Counted from the first letter of the stretch, positions 13,076-25,756 are shown. The stretch is 64,000 nt of DNA from Apostichopus japonicus (GCF_037975245.1 NC_092569.1:29532168-29596167); one strand, 5' to 3'. Made by a program: numbers and translations. Notes: generated by a model from the letters alone, not told the origin.

Positions 13076-14216
13076 CTACAGATTCGAGAAATAAAACAAA
13101 CTTCAAATGTTACGGGCACTTTATCGTTCCGTAATTATATTACTAATTGTTAATATTAGTGCTTTTCTGGTAAGCTGTTATTTCTGAACACATTATAAAA
13201 TATTATCATTTCAGCTGTATTAACTGAAGGGTGATACCACATCAGTATATTATACACGATTTCACAGAGGAACAAAATCACATTAAATTTGCGTTGCCGA
13301 AGTCTCCATAAGGCTTTCATAACCAGGTTTGTCTACGTGTATTTGGTAAATTCCTCAATATTGTACCCTGTAAACATATGCTTATTACAAATATTACCGA
13401 TAACAATCAGTAAGGTGCTATTAATATTATTGTATTTGGCATTCATTAGCAATGCCTATATTGTTCTAAACTTCCAAATCTTTATTCAGAAATGGAACGA
13501 CATATTGGGAATTTTTCTGTTTTGCTTGTTGTTTTCATATGTTTATTAATTGATAGTAATTTCATCATTCAGCGTTTAGTGCCCGATGTAGTAAAATGTC
13601 TCACAATATTATTTTCAAAACTATCAAAAGTTAAAAATGTTTCCTTTACTAAAGAATGAAAATATGAAAATGCGCATTCCGGGGTCTATAGTTAAAAAAA
13701 ATCATTCATACAAAAGCGATGAATCTACCTAGAACGTTTCAAAGCTACATTCCATCAATATTTATGCAAGCTATGAAACGTCTTCCTGTGTACGTCGCTG
13801 TTTTCATACTGATCACGTGGCTATCACAAAGTAGGCTAACTTGTGGTTTATAACCTTCTTGTTACTATTGATACTATTGTTACTATTAGCTATTGGCTAT
13901 TTATGTTCTTTTTGTTTTGTTTATTTTATGCTTACTAATGTGTGTAAAAATAACATACTTGTATCATGTGTATTTGATAATTGTGTCCTCAGTACATCAC
14001 CACATTGTGTCTTTGTCCACACAAATCCTGTAGTTCAAATTTTAGAGATGTAATGACCTTCTTTTGTTAGCACTGTCAGTCAGACTGATCACAAATGACT
14101 GTTTAAAGATATAAATATGTCACTATGTAGCTACAATTAGGCACATTCTCACTTACTTTGTCAACAATTTGAACATAAAAAGTTAATAGAAATTCTTAAA
14201 CAATATGTATATGTAC

Positions 14217-14300
<84 letters not shown>

Positions 14301-17300
14301 ATATAATATGTTACTTATTTTAGTCATTTTTAATTTTTATATGATTGATGTTCAATGTGAAAAAGTTAAGAAATAATTGCCCAGTATAGCGTATTTACTT
14401 GTCTTTCATAATTTGTAGGTATCGCAACTATATAAAATACGTTACGAGAGAAACGGAAATTGGATAGGAAGTGTAAATATGAATATAGGGATAGTAAATA
14501 TATTTCAGGTTCAATATGAAGCTCCATGGAAAAGTGACTAGATGCTAAGTAGACGAATGAGTTTCACACTTGGGTGTTTGTAGCTGCCTACCTATTACTT
14601 CTAATTACCATATTTAGTGAAATATTTGCATTAGTCTTTTAAGAACTACTAACTATTAACGTGAATATTCCTTGCAGTATGTTAATCAATCGTGTGTCAT
14701 TAGACATATGTAAGATCATATTTAAAAACAGGCAGATACGCATTCATTGTAAAACAATGATGAACGTAGAGAACGATATTGTTTTTTTTAGGATACATGT
14801 AACTAGAAAATTGCAAATAATAATACTAAAAATTTACAGAAATGCTAACCTGAATTTCCACTATATGATCCAATTGATAGTCGATATTTGTCCGCATCAT
14901 CACTTATACTGAAGGAGGAATAGAGGGCGTAATACGATGAACTGCTTGAATCTGTGAGGTCTATCCGGAGACTGTATTCTTTTTGATTGGTAATTGCGTG
15001 TATGTAATCATTACCAAGCCAGTGATCACCTCTAGGATGTTCAAATCCGGTCTTGTATTCAGCCCAGGTACGATAGAAATCAACAGAGGCGCTTGATCGT
15101 CGCTGAATGACCTATGAATATTAAGAGAAGTATACATGTAACAGGAGTATGTGAGAAATATGTAATGTGTCTTCCACACTTTTGCAGAACAAATGAATTC
15201 AGATACATGACACTGAACTGTATCAAATGTTCGTCGGCACAACTCACCGTCCATCCTCCTCCGTTACTTTCCATCTCACAGTAAACCTGAATGCCGCTTG
15301 GCCAACCATCGGGGTAAATGGTGTAAACTCCATCACTAGAACCATCAACGTAAAGCTCTTGGCAATCCTTTGGGACTGCCTTGCGGGTACACGTAACACC
15401 GTCTCCTTCGTAGCCATCTATACAGTAACATCTACGAACGCCTTCTCTGACATCACAAGTCGCGTCATCACTACAGCGGTAACTATCTTCTACCATGAGT
15501 TGGTTATTGCTACAATTTGATCTTCTTGTACATCCTGAATTGACGTAAGACTCGCCGTTCTAAATTTAATGAGAAATATTTACAAAAGAATGTTATGACA
15601 AATTAAATCAGTTATTCTGAATTCACCATTGTGACTCACCAGACTACCGGACAAATTCACCATTCTAATTTAGAGAAAAACAATATGATTAAAGTATGAA
15701 TAAGAAGGACACAAGAATTTTAGTTCTTGTTTCCGGCAAAAGAAACTGTTTGAAGAAAAATTATAACCACAAGTAAATTGGTTATCGTAAATTATTTGAA
15801 AATATAGAAACTTGCAATGAAATTTAGTATTACCAAACATTTCTTTCTTTTTTGAAACTGTCAATCAAACATTGGGCAGCTGTAATTTCTGCTTTTCATT
15901 ATGAAAGTGGTTATCATTTCTGTATTTTCGAAAATTATTCACAAAACTTCATTTTTTTTCCATCCTCAATGTAAAGAATGAAAGGGAAAGGAACTAGTGA
16001 CTATACTGACCATTAATACTGTCCCCTTGTCAGCAGCGAAACAGCTGCATTGGTTCTGAGGAATGCAATTCTCACCCTGAATCATGTAATCACCAACACA
16101 AACACATTTCTCTAGTTCTGTACGAGAGGTTGAGGAGATGCATGTGTCAGGGTCATCACACGTCCTCTCACATGTCTCGTTGGAGAATATCTTATTCGTT
16201 GGACACCATTCCAATTGAGATTCTAGGAAAGGAGATTGTGAATCATGCAGTAGAAGATCCACTAGTGAAGTGATGCATTCTAATAAAGTAATGTGCTAAA
16301 TTAAAATAAATCTTGAAGCTATTGCCCTTTACCCAAGACTGCGTTGAGGAAAAGTATCGATAGTTCAAACTGCACTGATTTGCTAAATTCTGATATGACT
16401 TGGTAGATCATGCACTTCAATATTTAACAATATGGATGCTATAAAGTAGACATGTAGTTTGGGATCATTTTCACAGAAAAAAAATGTGAAGTGGAAAATC
16501 TGGGTAGATAGCTTTTGTATCAAAAAGACGATTTCTGATGTCGTCAAGCATAATGTTTCCAGAAACACAAAACAGAAGTCAGCACCCCACCCACCCCACC
16601 AACGGGGAGGAACTTATATTTTATTATAGGGAAGTATATTTGCATATTTGTTAGTTGATTGTTATTATTTATATAATTGAGTCACACCATGACTAATTTT
16701 AATATTGACTCACCTGCTGTTCCTCCGTAAGTTCCTACGCTTGAGATTTGATATTGCCCCCATTCATCTGAGATACGAAATTGGTCATATGTTACGTAAT
16801 AAGACTGTCCTGCAGAATTCTCAAACTCAAATCTCAGTTGGTATATTTTTTGGTTCGTTAGAAAAGCTAATTTCTCATTTCCAATCCAAAACTCACTGCC
16901 AAGAAAACCAAAGCCGTTTTTGAAGTCTTGCCAATTCCTATTAAAATTTACAGAATCCAGTCGTCGCCGCTGTAACACCTGCAGTAGATATCGTATCGGA
17001 GTAGAAAGTTACTATCTCGAATTTGTATCGGTATAATCAACAGCAAAAATGTTTTTATGAATATGTTCGCTTATTAAAACAAGTACTATGTATAAATGTA
17101 TAGATTTATTTTATTTTGTGACAACTTTTATTGTACCATTTGCATCTATCTAAATTGACTGTAACATCATACCCCTTAGTTCTGTAACCTAAGAATCCAA
17201 CAAAGGTGCACGCGTAAGTTTCTGATCGGTGTATTATTTGAATGTATTGAAAATGCCAAATCAACTATTGCTGTTCCATACATGTTTCTGTTGCGCTTAC

Positions 17301-20300
17301 CTGAAGTCAACATTATTAAACGTGTTTAGAACAATAATATGATTGATAATAAACTACAAAACAGACTATGCGATGACATTCCATGTAATGTGAAAGGAAA
17401 CACAGTAAGGCTTACCGTCCATCCACCGTTATTGAGTTCATTATCACAGTAAGCTTCAAACGGTTCTGGGTATCCGTCTGGTTTGATGAGGTACACGCCA
17501 GATGTATTTTGGGTAGAGGAGCAGGTATTCAATACTTCCTTGCAATCTCTTGAATATTCAGGTTGTTGAAAAACAAAGTATGGGGAACCTGTGTGAAAAT
17601 AAATAAAGAAGGTGATATTGATATTATGAAATTACCCCAAATATGTTTAGAATAATTTGTCTCTAATTTCAATAGATCTCTGTTCGAAGAATGTGAATAT
17701 TCCAGTCTTATCGATGTCGAATAAGAAGAACTTATTTAACCGGCTATGATGCTGAATACGTCCCGTTTATTATAACAAAGAAGTCGAACAATGAAAAAAA
17801 ACGCAATCATAAGCGATGTGAAAAGTTAAAAGGATGAAGTTGAAAGGAAAGCAAAAATGAAGATCAGAGTTAAGTTCCAAGCGATCAGAATGAACACTTG
17901 ACATCAAATAAAATGTATTGACTAATTAAGCGTGCTTGAATACAGTGAAAACGTTATCAGCCTTACCAGTGGTTTAGGGTATTATACAAATTATTTATGA
18001 ATAATAACAAGACTGGGAAATAGAGTTTTATGCATTTTTGTATGATTGTTTGAACCATTATTAGCATTGTAAACCGTCAGCCATTTGCCAGTACAATTAG
18101 ATAAGGGTTACAGTTTTCAAAAGTAAGACTTTGAGTATTTTAAGTATTTTGACCTACCTGATGATTGTATCCCGACGTTTGCGACGACCTGTATTTTAAA
18201 TAAAATAAATGTTACTCGAATTAATATGACAATTATCTACCTATATATATGGACATTAGAGAATGAATTATATTGGGGTTAAACAAAATGAATTACAGAA
18301 TGATGGAAACTTGGTCTGCTGGGTCGACATTCTTTCCGTTCGTTTCTTTTGTTTATATTAGAACTTCAATTCAAGCTTACTTACATAAGTCACGGAATAC
18401 GTCCAATCTCATATACTTAACCTTTACTGCGATTCATTTTACATTTATTAAAATAAATAAAACATGGTTTACTTTCAATCAGCTAATATCATAGTTTATC
18501 ATGCAATCAGAAACAATCATTCATTCTTGTTGAGATATCAGGAAACAAACTTTGACCTGCAAACCTTTACAAGAAGACTGAATCACTTTGATGCATTATT
18601 GGCAACTAACTACCAGAACAAAGACCAGACAAAACATAAACAACTTTCTTTTCTTTGTTCGTGTCATACATGTTGGACATATCTCTCCTCACATGTATGC
18701 AGTATACGCTGTGTATTTCACTTTTGTTACAGGGAGAAATTTATACAGGTAATTATACAGCAATACATGATTCTTCTTTGAATTTATAGTGACTACATGA
18801 TATTTTTCAGAGAAGATGAAAGGAAACGCCCAGCTGTTTGCATTTTGCAGCTTAAGGTGAGACATTACATACATTTAAAGTGTTTAAAAACTTTAGGAAA
18901 TATCAATAACATAAAGCCCTTGGAGAAAAGCTTGCAGCAAAGACGATATTTTTCTCTGGTTAACATTGTTGTTGTTTTTCCAATCAGCACTTGATAACTT
19001 TATATATAATATTATACTATAAGCAAAATAGCAAATATTAAGTATAATGGGAGTATTGTAAGTGGTCTAAGATACTCACTAGCTACAGTTTTCTATAGCA
19101 ATGGAAAATGATGACAAATTGATATTCATGCGAAATAACATACAGCGCTTTGAGTAAAGCTCGTAGCTAAGACCATTTTTTCTCTGATTAACATTGTTGT
19201 TGTTTATCCAATCAGCACTTAATAACTTCATATACAATATTATACTTAATGTAGGTTGGCTTCCAAAAAATATTAGAACAGAAATCAATCTTTCGTAGAA
19301 GTAACTATTCGGCTAGTGGAATTATACTCCGTGCTCAGTTTTGTGATTTAGACGGATGCTCTAAAAGATTATGATCACAAAAGTAACTCGGTAATTATTT
19401 AGTGACAATTGACTATATAAATATTGCTTAGCGATAAAAAAAATGATGACTAAAACTGCTCATACCCTGAGGCTAATCTACGCAGACAATGATGAATAAT
19501 GTTATCAGCAAAGAACAGAGTTATTTAATTGAGCTATTATTTTGCTGACAGCGGGTGTCCCTCCTAGACAAGAAATAAGTTTAGCGAATCTACGAAGCTG
19601 CCATCTGAAATAATTCTTTCAAATTCTTTGAAAAAAACTAAATACATTAAACGTACAGTATGTAATTTAGGTTAGCAAGTACTAGATATTACTTTATTAC
19701 GTAACTACCGTGAATATGGTAGGAAACATGTTCCACACTGATTGTTTAATGCTTCATTTGTTAGAAAATTGTAAAAAAAAATTCTCGGAAGATATTTAAG
19801 GGTGAATTAAATAGATGGGTCATTACACTGTTACTGGGGGAAAAAATAAGTAGAGACTCTGCCTCCTAAAGGGGAGATGGGTCATGATGGTTTACTCAAC
19901 CAAAACTAGTTCGTTGGCTAAACATTGTATCTTAAAAAATGTGTTGTTTTTGCGATGGAAGAAAATAAAATGATATTAAGGAGAATTCGAAAGCTCATTT
20001 GTTCTAAAAATCTTGATCTACTTATAGATTTGACAGTTATGTACGACAAGCCAAATTTGCCGGTAACTTGAGCGATATTTTGCTGTAATTGTGTCATAAT
20101 CAGACCAAGGAAAAATCATTCCAGTATGAACAAAAATTATAATGTAACTTTCTCCTAGAAGATGAGAGAAATCTCTGTTTGATTATTATTTTTTTTTTTC
20201 AATTTGACAGGCATATTGAGGCTTACCAAAAACAAACCCTTATGTTGTTTTGAAAATAGAAAATGTTGCGACATTTCTCGAAGAGTGGATTGAAAGTTAC

Positions 20301-23300
20301 TTCTAATTGCATAGTAAGGCGTGACAGCTATTATAAATTTAAATATGGTATATTATTTGCACTCTAGCTTAGTTTTAATAGCAAAATGCATTATGTTTAG
20401 TATATTTTAACAAATGCTTTTGCAAAATGTAACTTTTACTTGAAGAGTATTTAAACAAGTAGATATCAAATTGTAACTTAATGATTTAAAACAAAAACTG
20501 ACTGGAATAATTGAACATATAATGCATGTTTAAACATTGTATTTGAAGAAGAAAAAAACATAATAATATAAAGATATGAGGTTATGAAACAGGGAATATA
20601 AAATTTACAAATGAGCAACATATCTAGCAATGAATAACAGGTTTAGTTTTCCTTCTCATCCAGTGGGATATGAAATACCGACCATCGTTTCCGAACATAT
20701 CATATTTTTTGTTCTTTGTTACCTGTGCTATATGAAAATGTATACACAAAACTTGGCAACAATATGTACATATATATATATATGTATGTAATGTGTATGG
20801 GAAAGCAACAGAGAAGGAAATGGTGACACGACGTTTGCATGGGTTTGCGACACGTTGAGAATTGATATAGAAATACGTTTTAGTATTGGCTTTCTAATGT
20901 TTTCTATAAAAAAATAAATTTCAAGTGTCTGAATAAGGTTGAATAAGGTTACTTAGTACTAACTCAATACAGTGAGCAAAGTGTTTCAAACAAATCAGAG
21001 AGAAACAGTGAATTCATGTTGTCATCGTTACAGATTGTAAAGTGAATCTTAAAATTTGAAAAGTGGACATTTCAAAGTTCATATTCACCCAAGGTATAAG
21101 CAGTAAATGAAACGTTTTTATCTAGAACTAAATAATTTATGCTTGGCTTTTTTTCATATTTTAAGCATGTCATTCAAATGATATAAATTTTGCTTGAACG
21201 TTTACAACCCCTTCATCGTCTATTCATGCGATGTGAGTTTGAATTAGAAATTGGCTATCTAACAGTACGATTGGTTTCTGTCGGATTGAATAGATCTAAT
21301 TTAAAGGTGTGAAGAGGCATACTATTTAACTTGGCTGAGATATAGTAATAGTGTGGAAAATATCAAAAATGTGCTTTTACTTAAAATAATATACAGTATA
21401 TAAAAAATTATGTTATTAAATAAGCAATACTCTATATGAAAGAAAGGAAAAGGAAAATAGGGTAAAAACTTAAACAAATTTAGAATCATTTTCTATAAGT
21501 GACTTTTGCAAGGCTTCTTTTTTTTAAATAAATGATTTTCCGAGCCTTCTTCATTTAAAGTAGCTACATGTAAACAATTTTCCAGAGTCGACAAAGCCTT
21601 TCTTAACGTCTTAATATTATATCAAGTGAATACTACTTCCTTATTTACCATGGTAAAATTGTTTGATTTTTTTGGCAGATTTATGTAAAATGAACCAAAC
21701 AGATGTTTTCACGAAAGGAAAGAATTTAATCAAAATCTGAGACACTCTGTACTTTATGTTTATTGAGCACATCTATATCTATAGAAATATGAAATCATAA
21801 AACTTGGCAAGTGAAAAAAATATTTGTGTTAGAGTTTGGAAATTGTTTTGCGAGAAACAGCAGAACGGGAAATTACTTTTGTACAGATAAGAGTCACATT
21901 ACGGTGTAATATGATCTAAATAATTATACAGAATGCAATGAAAATACAATACTGTGTGTGAAGAAATTAAGTTTATCTTAAATACACTGCGTTAATAAAT
22001 GATTCACAAAGCAGTTACAAGTGTACCGTGTAATCGCGAAGTAAAATAAAGTTAAGCTTTTGTCTTTTCCTAGTTACAGAAACTACAGTTGCTCCTGAAT
22101 TATGAGTCACATTTAATGATGTCAAGTTCTCTACAAGTTGTAGCTACACAATTAAACTTGCCCAAATTAAATTTTAAAATTGATATAAATTGTCAAAGAC
22201 AAGTCAGATATTTGTCAAACTAGTCTAGCAACTGCGTCTTGCTAGTTTTCTAAGATGTGAGAAGTAAGATGTTGAATTCAAAATATATGAACATGAAATG
22301 GTGAGACGTACTTTGTTTAAAAGAAACTTAGTTAGTATATCTTTGGTATAGGCAATTCATTATAATTAATTGAGGTATGTTTGCTAATTAGAGGCTTCAA
22401 TAGATCGCAAATGCGCATTATGCATAGCGTAGTTGAAATTACCTATGAAAATTCATATATTTTAATTTATTAAAGGAGCCAATTGTGTAATAAAGTGATT
22501 CAAATGATTCGAGTATCAAAGGGATCAGTGATTTAAATTATTGAGTTTCATGAATTTGCTATAACAAAGAGAATAAACTGATGTGGTCAAGATAATTTTG
22601 ATGAAAAAAATATAAATATTAAGTACCATATACTATTCACAGCAGTGACTTGTAGTCTTATTTTAAAGTTGTTCACGCCTTAAAATATAAAAAAAAAATG
22701 AATAATGCTCCAATATTATGCTGATTAAGTTTTAGGAAATATGGTGAACGAATATAGATTGATAAATTTAACTTAGTTTGAAATAAAATTGAACTTAGCG
22801 ACATACTTTGTAGAACTATTGGGAATAAGAGAGTATAACGTTTTCAATAAATTCTCGTTCGTTGCAGAAATGTTCATTTGTAAGCTAATATTACGCAAAA
22901 TAATGAAATGATAACTGTAAGAGACATACCGTGCACAATTAATTTATCAGGTAATTGCATTCAAAACGAATGAAACTCTGCGAGTATTTTTTTAAGACGT
23001 GGACATTTGGAAAGAAACTGTTAAAATATATACATTAAATCTTGCCGAGGGGCTAAAAATCCATTTGGAATTTGGAGGTTACTAGAGATTCTTAAGAAAG
23101 AAAGACTATACTTACAGTAAAGGAGAGTGCTGTAAATTGCAATTGAATTTAAAATGCAGTTTAAAATGCAGTGTATCTTCCTTAATTTTATAACTAATAT
23201 CAACGTTTGTAACGAGTAACATGTACTCGTTTTTATAGAGGTTTTTGTTCCATTCTATTACAGAGAATTCATGTATACAGGTTGACGAAGATGCACAACA

Positions 23301-23575
23301 GGTGTTTTGTCTAGAAAGAGTCAAGTAATTGCAGCAGTATTTGATACGACCACAAGTTGAAAGCGTTTCCCTTTTACGAAGGACATATTAAATTTAGTCG
23401 AACATCAGAACATATTGATAGCTGTACACGTCAAAATTTAGAGAGAAAAATAGTTGAAATATATGAGATGAAAAGCAAAGTTTTAAAGACTTACCATTTC
23501 TGATCCAAGTGAATTCCATAGCGTCAACACTGTCAAGAAACTTTGACAAACTTGTCTGCATCGAAATTTTGCCAT
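12735..23575 (-). CDS. Gene 1: secreted TIL-EGF fibrinogen-related lectin, two FReD modules
   Basis: Eight exons: 23495-23575, 18158-18188, 17416-17588, 16714-16978, 16011-16222, 15248-15559, 14850-15111 and 12735-13075. All introns are GT-AG, phases agree throughout, and the joined frame is 558 codons plus stop. Order: signal peptide (1-27), linker, FReD1 N-terminal and middle parts (about 38-184), TIL (about 185-254), nidogen-type EGF (about 255-320), complete FReD2 (about 325-558). FReD proteins are secreted pattern-recognition lectins or agglutinins that usually bind acetylated sugars with Ca; that role is inferred here. Oddities: FReD1 has no P subdomain, while FReD2 carries an inserted Cys/Tyr-rich loop of about 32 residues after GAWWF. 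Exon 4 could also splice in phase to the last exon, giving about 296 residues. The ATG is shared with gene 2 and followed by a hydrophobic segment. Confidence 0.88.
14205..14310. repeat. (TA)n/(TG)n microsatellite in gene 1 intron 7
   Basis: Runs of TA around a (GT) core, ending in ATAATATAATATA. The matching places in genes 2 (39429-39450) and 3 (56920-56945) are short, so the tract expanded in gene 1 only. Confidence 0.95.
14850..15111 (-). CDS. Gene 1 exon 7, FReD2 middle part
   Basis: 262 nt, phase 0 to 1. VIQRRSSASVDFYRTWAEYK, FEHPRGDHWLGNDYIHAITN, SLRIDLTD and SIGSYSGNSG are typical of the FReD B subdomain. The donor is the less common GTTAGC, identical in genes 2 and 3. Confidence 0.92.
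15248..15559 (-). CDS. Gene 1 exon 6, EGF plus FReD2 N-terminal part
   Basis: 312 nt, phase 0 to 0, so it can be skipped or duplicated in frame. EGF part: NCSNNQ, SYRC, DATC, RRCYC and GYEGDGVTC, nidogen type. FReD part: KDCQELY, DGVYTIYPDGWPSGIQVYCE and GGGWT. It differs from gene 2 by one residue (SYRC against SYHC). Confidence 0.92.
16011..16222 (-). CDS. Gene 1 exon 5, TIL cysteine-rich module
   Basis: 212 nt, phase 1 to 0. Nine Cys in a TIL-like order: CPTNKIFSNETCERTC, DDPDTC, KCVCVGDYM, NCIPQNQCSC. The tail CFAADKGTVLM is reused at the end of each EGF repeat exon in gene 3. TIL modules occur in serine protease inhibitors and von Willebrand-type proteins; inhibition is not implied. Confidence 0.88.
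16714..16978 (-). CDS. Gene 1 exon 4, FReD1 middle part
   Basis: 265 nt, phase 0 to 1. VLQRR.DSVNFNRNWQDFK, FGFLGSEFWIGNEKL, YVTYDQFRISDE and TYGGTAG follow the B subdomain pattern of FReD proteins. A canonical FReD would now continue with a D-x-D-N-D exon; here the next exon is TIL. Confidence 0.92.
17416..17588 (-). CDS. Gene 1 exon 3, FReD1 N-terminal part
   Basis: Starts in phase 1 and reads YFVFQQPEYSRDCKEVLNTC, an N-T-S glycosylation sequon, GVYLIKPDGYPEPFEAYCD and NNGGWT. The paired Cys, the IxPDG turn and the GGWT end are hallmarks of the fibrinogen C-terminal domain A subdomain. Ends in phase 0. Confidence 0.92.
18158..18188 (-). CDS. Gene 1 exon 2, 31-nt linker exon
   Basis: Encodes VVANVGIQSS plus the first base of Gly. 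The acceptor follows TACAG and the donor is GTAGGTC. Its existence is supported by the same 31-nt exon in gene 2 and at the left edge of the window. Confidence 0.75.
18930..19255. repeat. Direct repeat of about 75 bp in gene 1 intron 1
   Basis: The run from tttttctctg.ttaacattg through ttgttgttt, ccaatcagcactt, and aataacttcatata occurs near 18948-19018 and 19178-19250 with few differences. The spacing is about 230 bp. Confidence 0.65.
23495..23575 (-). CDS. Gene 1 exon 1, signal peptide
   Basis: 27 codons beginning MAKFRCRQVCQ, then the hydrophobic FLTVLTLW, ending NSLGSEM before the donor GTAAGTC. Gene 2 differs at one residue (Cys6 is Gly there). Signal cleavage is expected near the exon 1/2 junction. 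Confidence 0.85.
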
Positions 23576-23815
23576 GATTACAGCGAATAAATTCTTAAGT
23601 AGAAAAGTTTAGGAGAACGATCGTATCTGAAGCGTGAGATGGTTATGACATAGACGCTTGAGGGTGACCATCCAACGACTGAAATGACAGGCATGCTACG
23701 GATGCTCATCCATTCCATTGTATGAAAAATATGAACTTTGTTACTGCGCATGATCTTATCGGAAAAGTCGATAAGACCATTTTAGGCGTCCGTTAACGAG
23801 GCGTGTCAAGTGACA
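23576..23815 (-). promoter_or_regulatory. Promoter region of gene 1
   Basis: Highly similar to the same region of gene 2 (48602-48842) although it is non-coding. It holds a perfect inverted pair of GATA sites (23754-23776) and an ATGCGCA element beside it. No clear TATA box is visible here, whereas gene 2 has one. The transcription start cannot be placed from sequence alone. Confidence 0.5.
23754..23776. promoter_or_regulatory. Inverted GATA pair upstream of gene 1
   Basis: TCTTATCG-GAAAAGT-CGATAAGA is a perfect 8-bp inverted repeat with a 7-bp spacer. Each arm contains the GATAAG core. It lies 179 bp from the ATG and is unchanged at 48781-48803, 180 bp from the gene 2 ATG. GATA factors act in blood and immune cells of animals; a role here is inferred. 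Confidence 0.55.
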
Positions 23816-23989
23816 ATGGAAAAGAAGTATAACGTTCAAGTTGCTGTTCAACAAGTAGTGGAAAATTCCTGTAAAGGGTATTTAGTGCGTTTGTTCCATC
23901 TAATTTTAGAATCGGGTGGTATTTTTCGCTGTTTTATTCGTGTTGAATTCTATTGCACTTATTTTTGCAATACACATTTTACACTTTAG
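23816..23989 (+). CDS. Small divergent ORF next to the gene 1 promoter (doubtful)
   Basis: 57 codons starting MEKKYNVQVAVQQVVENSCK. The same start is open in block 2 (48843-49061), with both synonymous and replacement differences. It begins about 40 bp beyond the GATA pair and points away from gene 1. No family is recognised. It may be an exon of a divergent transcript or simply preserved by the recent block duplication. Confidence 0.2.
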   Translation: MEKKYNVQVAVQQVVENSCKGYLVRLFHLILESGGIFRCFIRVEFYCTYFCNTHFTL

Positions 23990-25557
23990 CAGTATAGCCA
24001 ATAGACTAAATGTCATGGATTCTTCTTTCAGTTTCCTTTATTTAACGTTTACTTTACTCTAATCTATATAAAATCAGGTTAATGCCAGGTTTAACGTTCG
24101 TTACCTATAGTTGTGAAAAGTTGTTTTCGTGTTTATCAGTATCAAAAGGGAACCAAAAAATAAGGGTCAACTTTAGAAATATTACCCTACTTCGTACAAC
24201 TGAACATAGGGTGTTGCTGCTTCTCTACACTTATAAGCATGTACCAGAAGAGAGGTAGGTAGCAATAACATCTCATGGAAAAGCATCAACTGTTTTTACC
24301 TTACACGTCTTTCCTGTAGGGCTCGATGATGAATAATTGTAATATTACGTTTGGAATAATTCCAAAAGCTGATTCAAGAATGATTCCAGGGTTTGCAAAT
24401 TGAATACGAAGTTTGCTATTCTTCATGCATTAATCAGGTTAATGGTGATGGGGGAAGTCTGTTCATATCAGGATTTAACGCAGTTAAATCTCAGCTTTCA
24501 ACAGTTACGTAATGCAGTTGTGTTATTTATTAGGTAATTTGCCCAGTTTACATTGTATTCCTGGTCTTATTGGAATGGATTTACCTAAAATATTTGGTGA
24601 CAAAGTTAACGTAAGCGATCCACTCTGTTTTTATTCTCACTCGTTCGGAGTTGTCGAGTCAAGTCGTGGTTTTCCCTTTCCCGCAGTATTACGTTGTTTT
24701 ATTGCAAATAGTGGTATTTGAACTTAATTTGATATTGCAAATTAAGTTAAAAACAGGATTCCTGATTTAGTTCAATGGTTAATTGAAAGGTAGGTTTTGT
24801 CTACATTATTCGTAATAATGTTAAAAATAAATAAGTAAGTTATAACAACGGTATCTTTCAATTTTTTTCGGTGCGTTCCATCCTTTTTATGCTGCCTCAC
24901 ACATGTATTACCACAATAACTAGCAAACATACAGAACCTCCGTAGCGTCTGTGTAGTATAACTTTAAAATAACATTTTTTTAATGTTAATCATAAACAAG
25001 AAAAATGCAAAACACTTCACCAAATTAAATACTAATATGAACAACAGGTTAGCAAAAAGTACAATTAAATACTGTAAACTTTGCGGATGCCTATTGGTGA
25101 AACATATATGCGTTGAAACAAGACTAAAATGTAGTTGTGTCGCCCATTTCAAAATTGTTAAACCCTGATGAACACTAGTAATGTTTCTATCCTCTCTTGA
25201 TCCCGAAAGTTGATCTTCAAATCGAATTGACAGTACTTTCTGGCTTCTCATTTCATGTCTAGTTTCAAGACTGCCAGGCGATCATCAGACAACTGAACGT
25301 AAACTTAAACGTTCATGTGTTCTATTCCTGTCTGATGCGGTTGGGCGCTTTGTAACCGTGGCGACAGTTTGACATGAGCTATTTTTGTTTATTTTGTGTT
25401 TGCCGCGTAGGATTGCCAGCCTTCCTGCTGTAGCATTGCATTGTCTAGTAGTTCAAATTGCTGGTCCGCTTGGTGATCATTGAATTATGGGATTTTGTAA
25501 TAGATGTCATATATTTCGTACAGCTATATGCAAATATATAGGCCAATATATATAGGC
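23990..25557. other. Intergenic, upstream of gene 1
   Basis: Up to about 24560 the sequence pairs with 49080-49960 (shared: atctatataaaat.aggttaat, ttacgtctttcctgtag), marking the end of duplication block 1. From there to the (TA)n tract I see no gene; the 3' flank of the Penelope-like relic may fall here. Confidence 0.5.

Positions 25558-25756
<199 letters not shown>

Noticed and set aside
12752-13094. Alternative frames over the last exon of gene 1 (and the equivalents at 38017, 55522, 30621)
   Set aside because: Shadow frames of the FReD exon; they lack the domain motifs and the splice phase.
13289-13549. Hydrophobic plus-strand frame with a relative at 31107
   Set aside because: Copies of intron 7 shared by the duplicated genes; the frame is not kept in genes 2 and 3.
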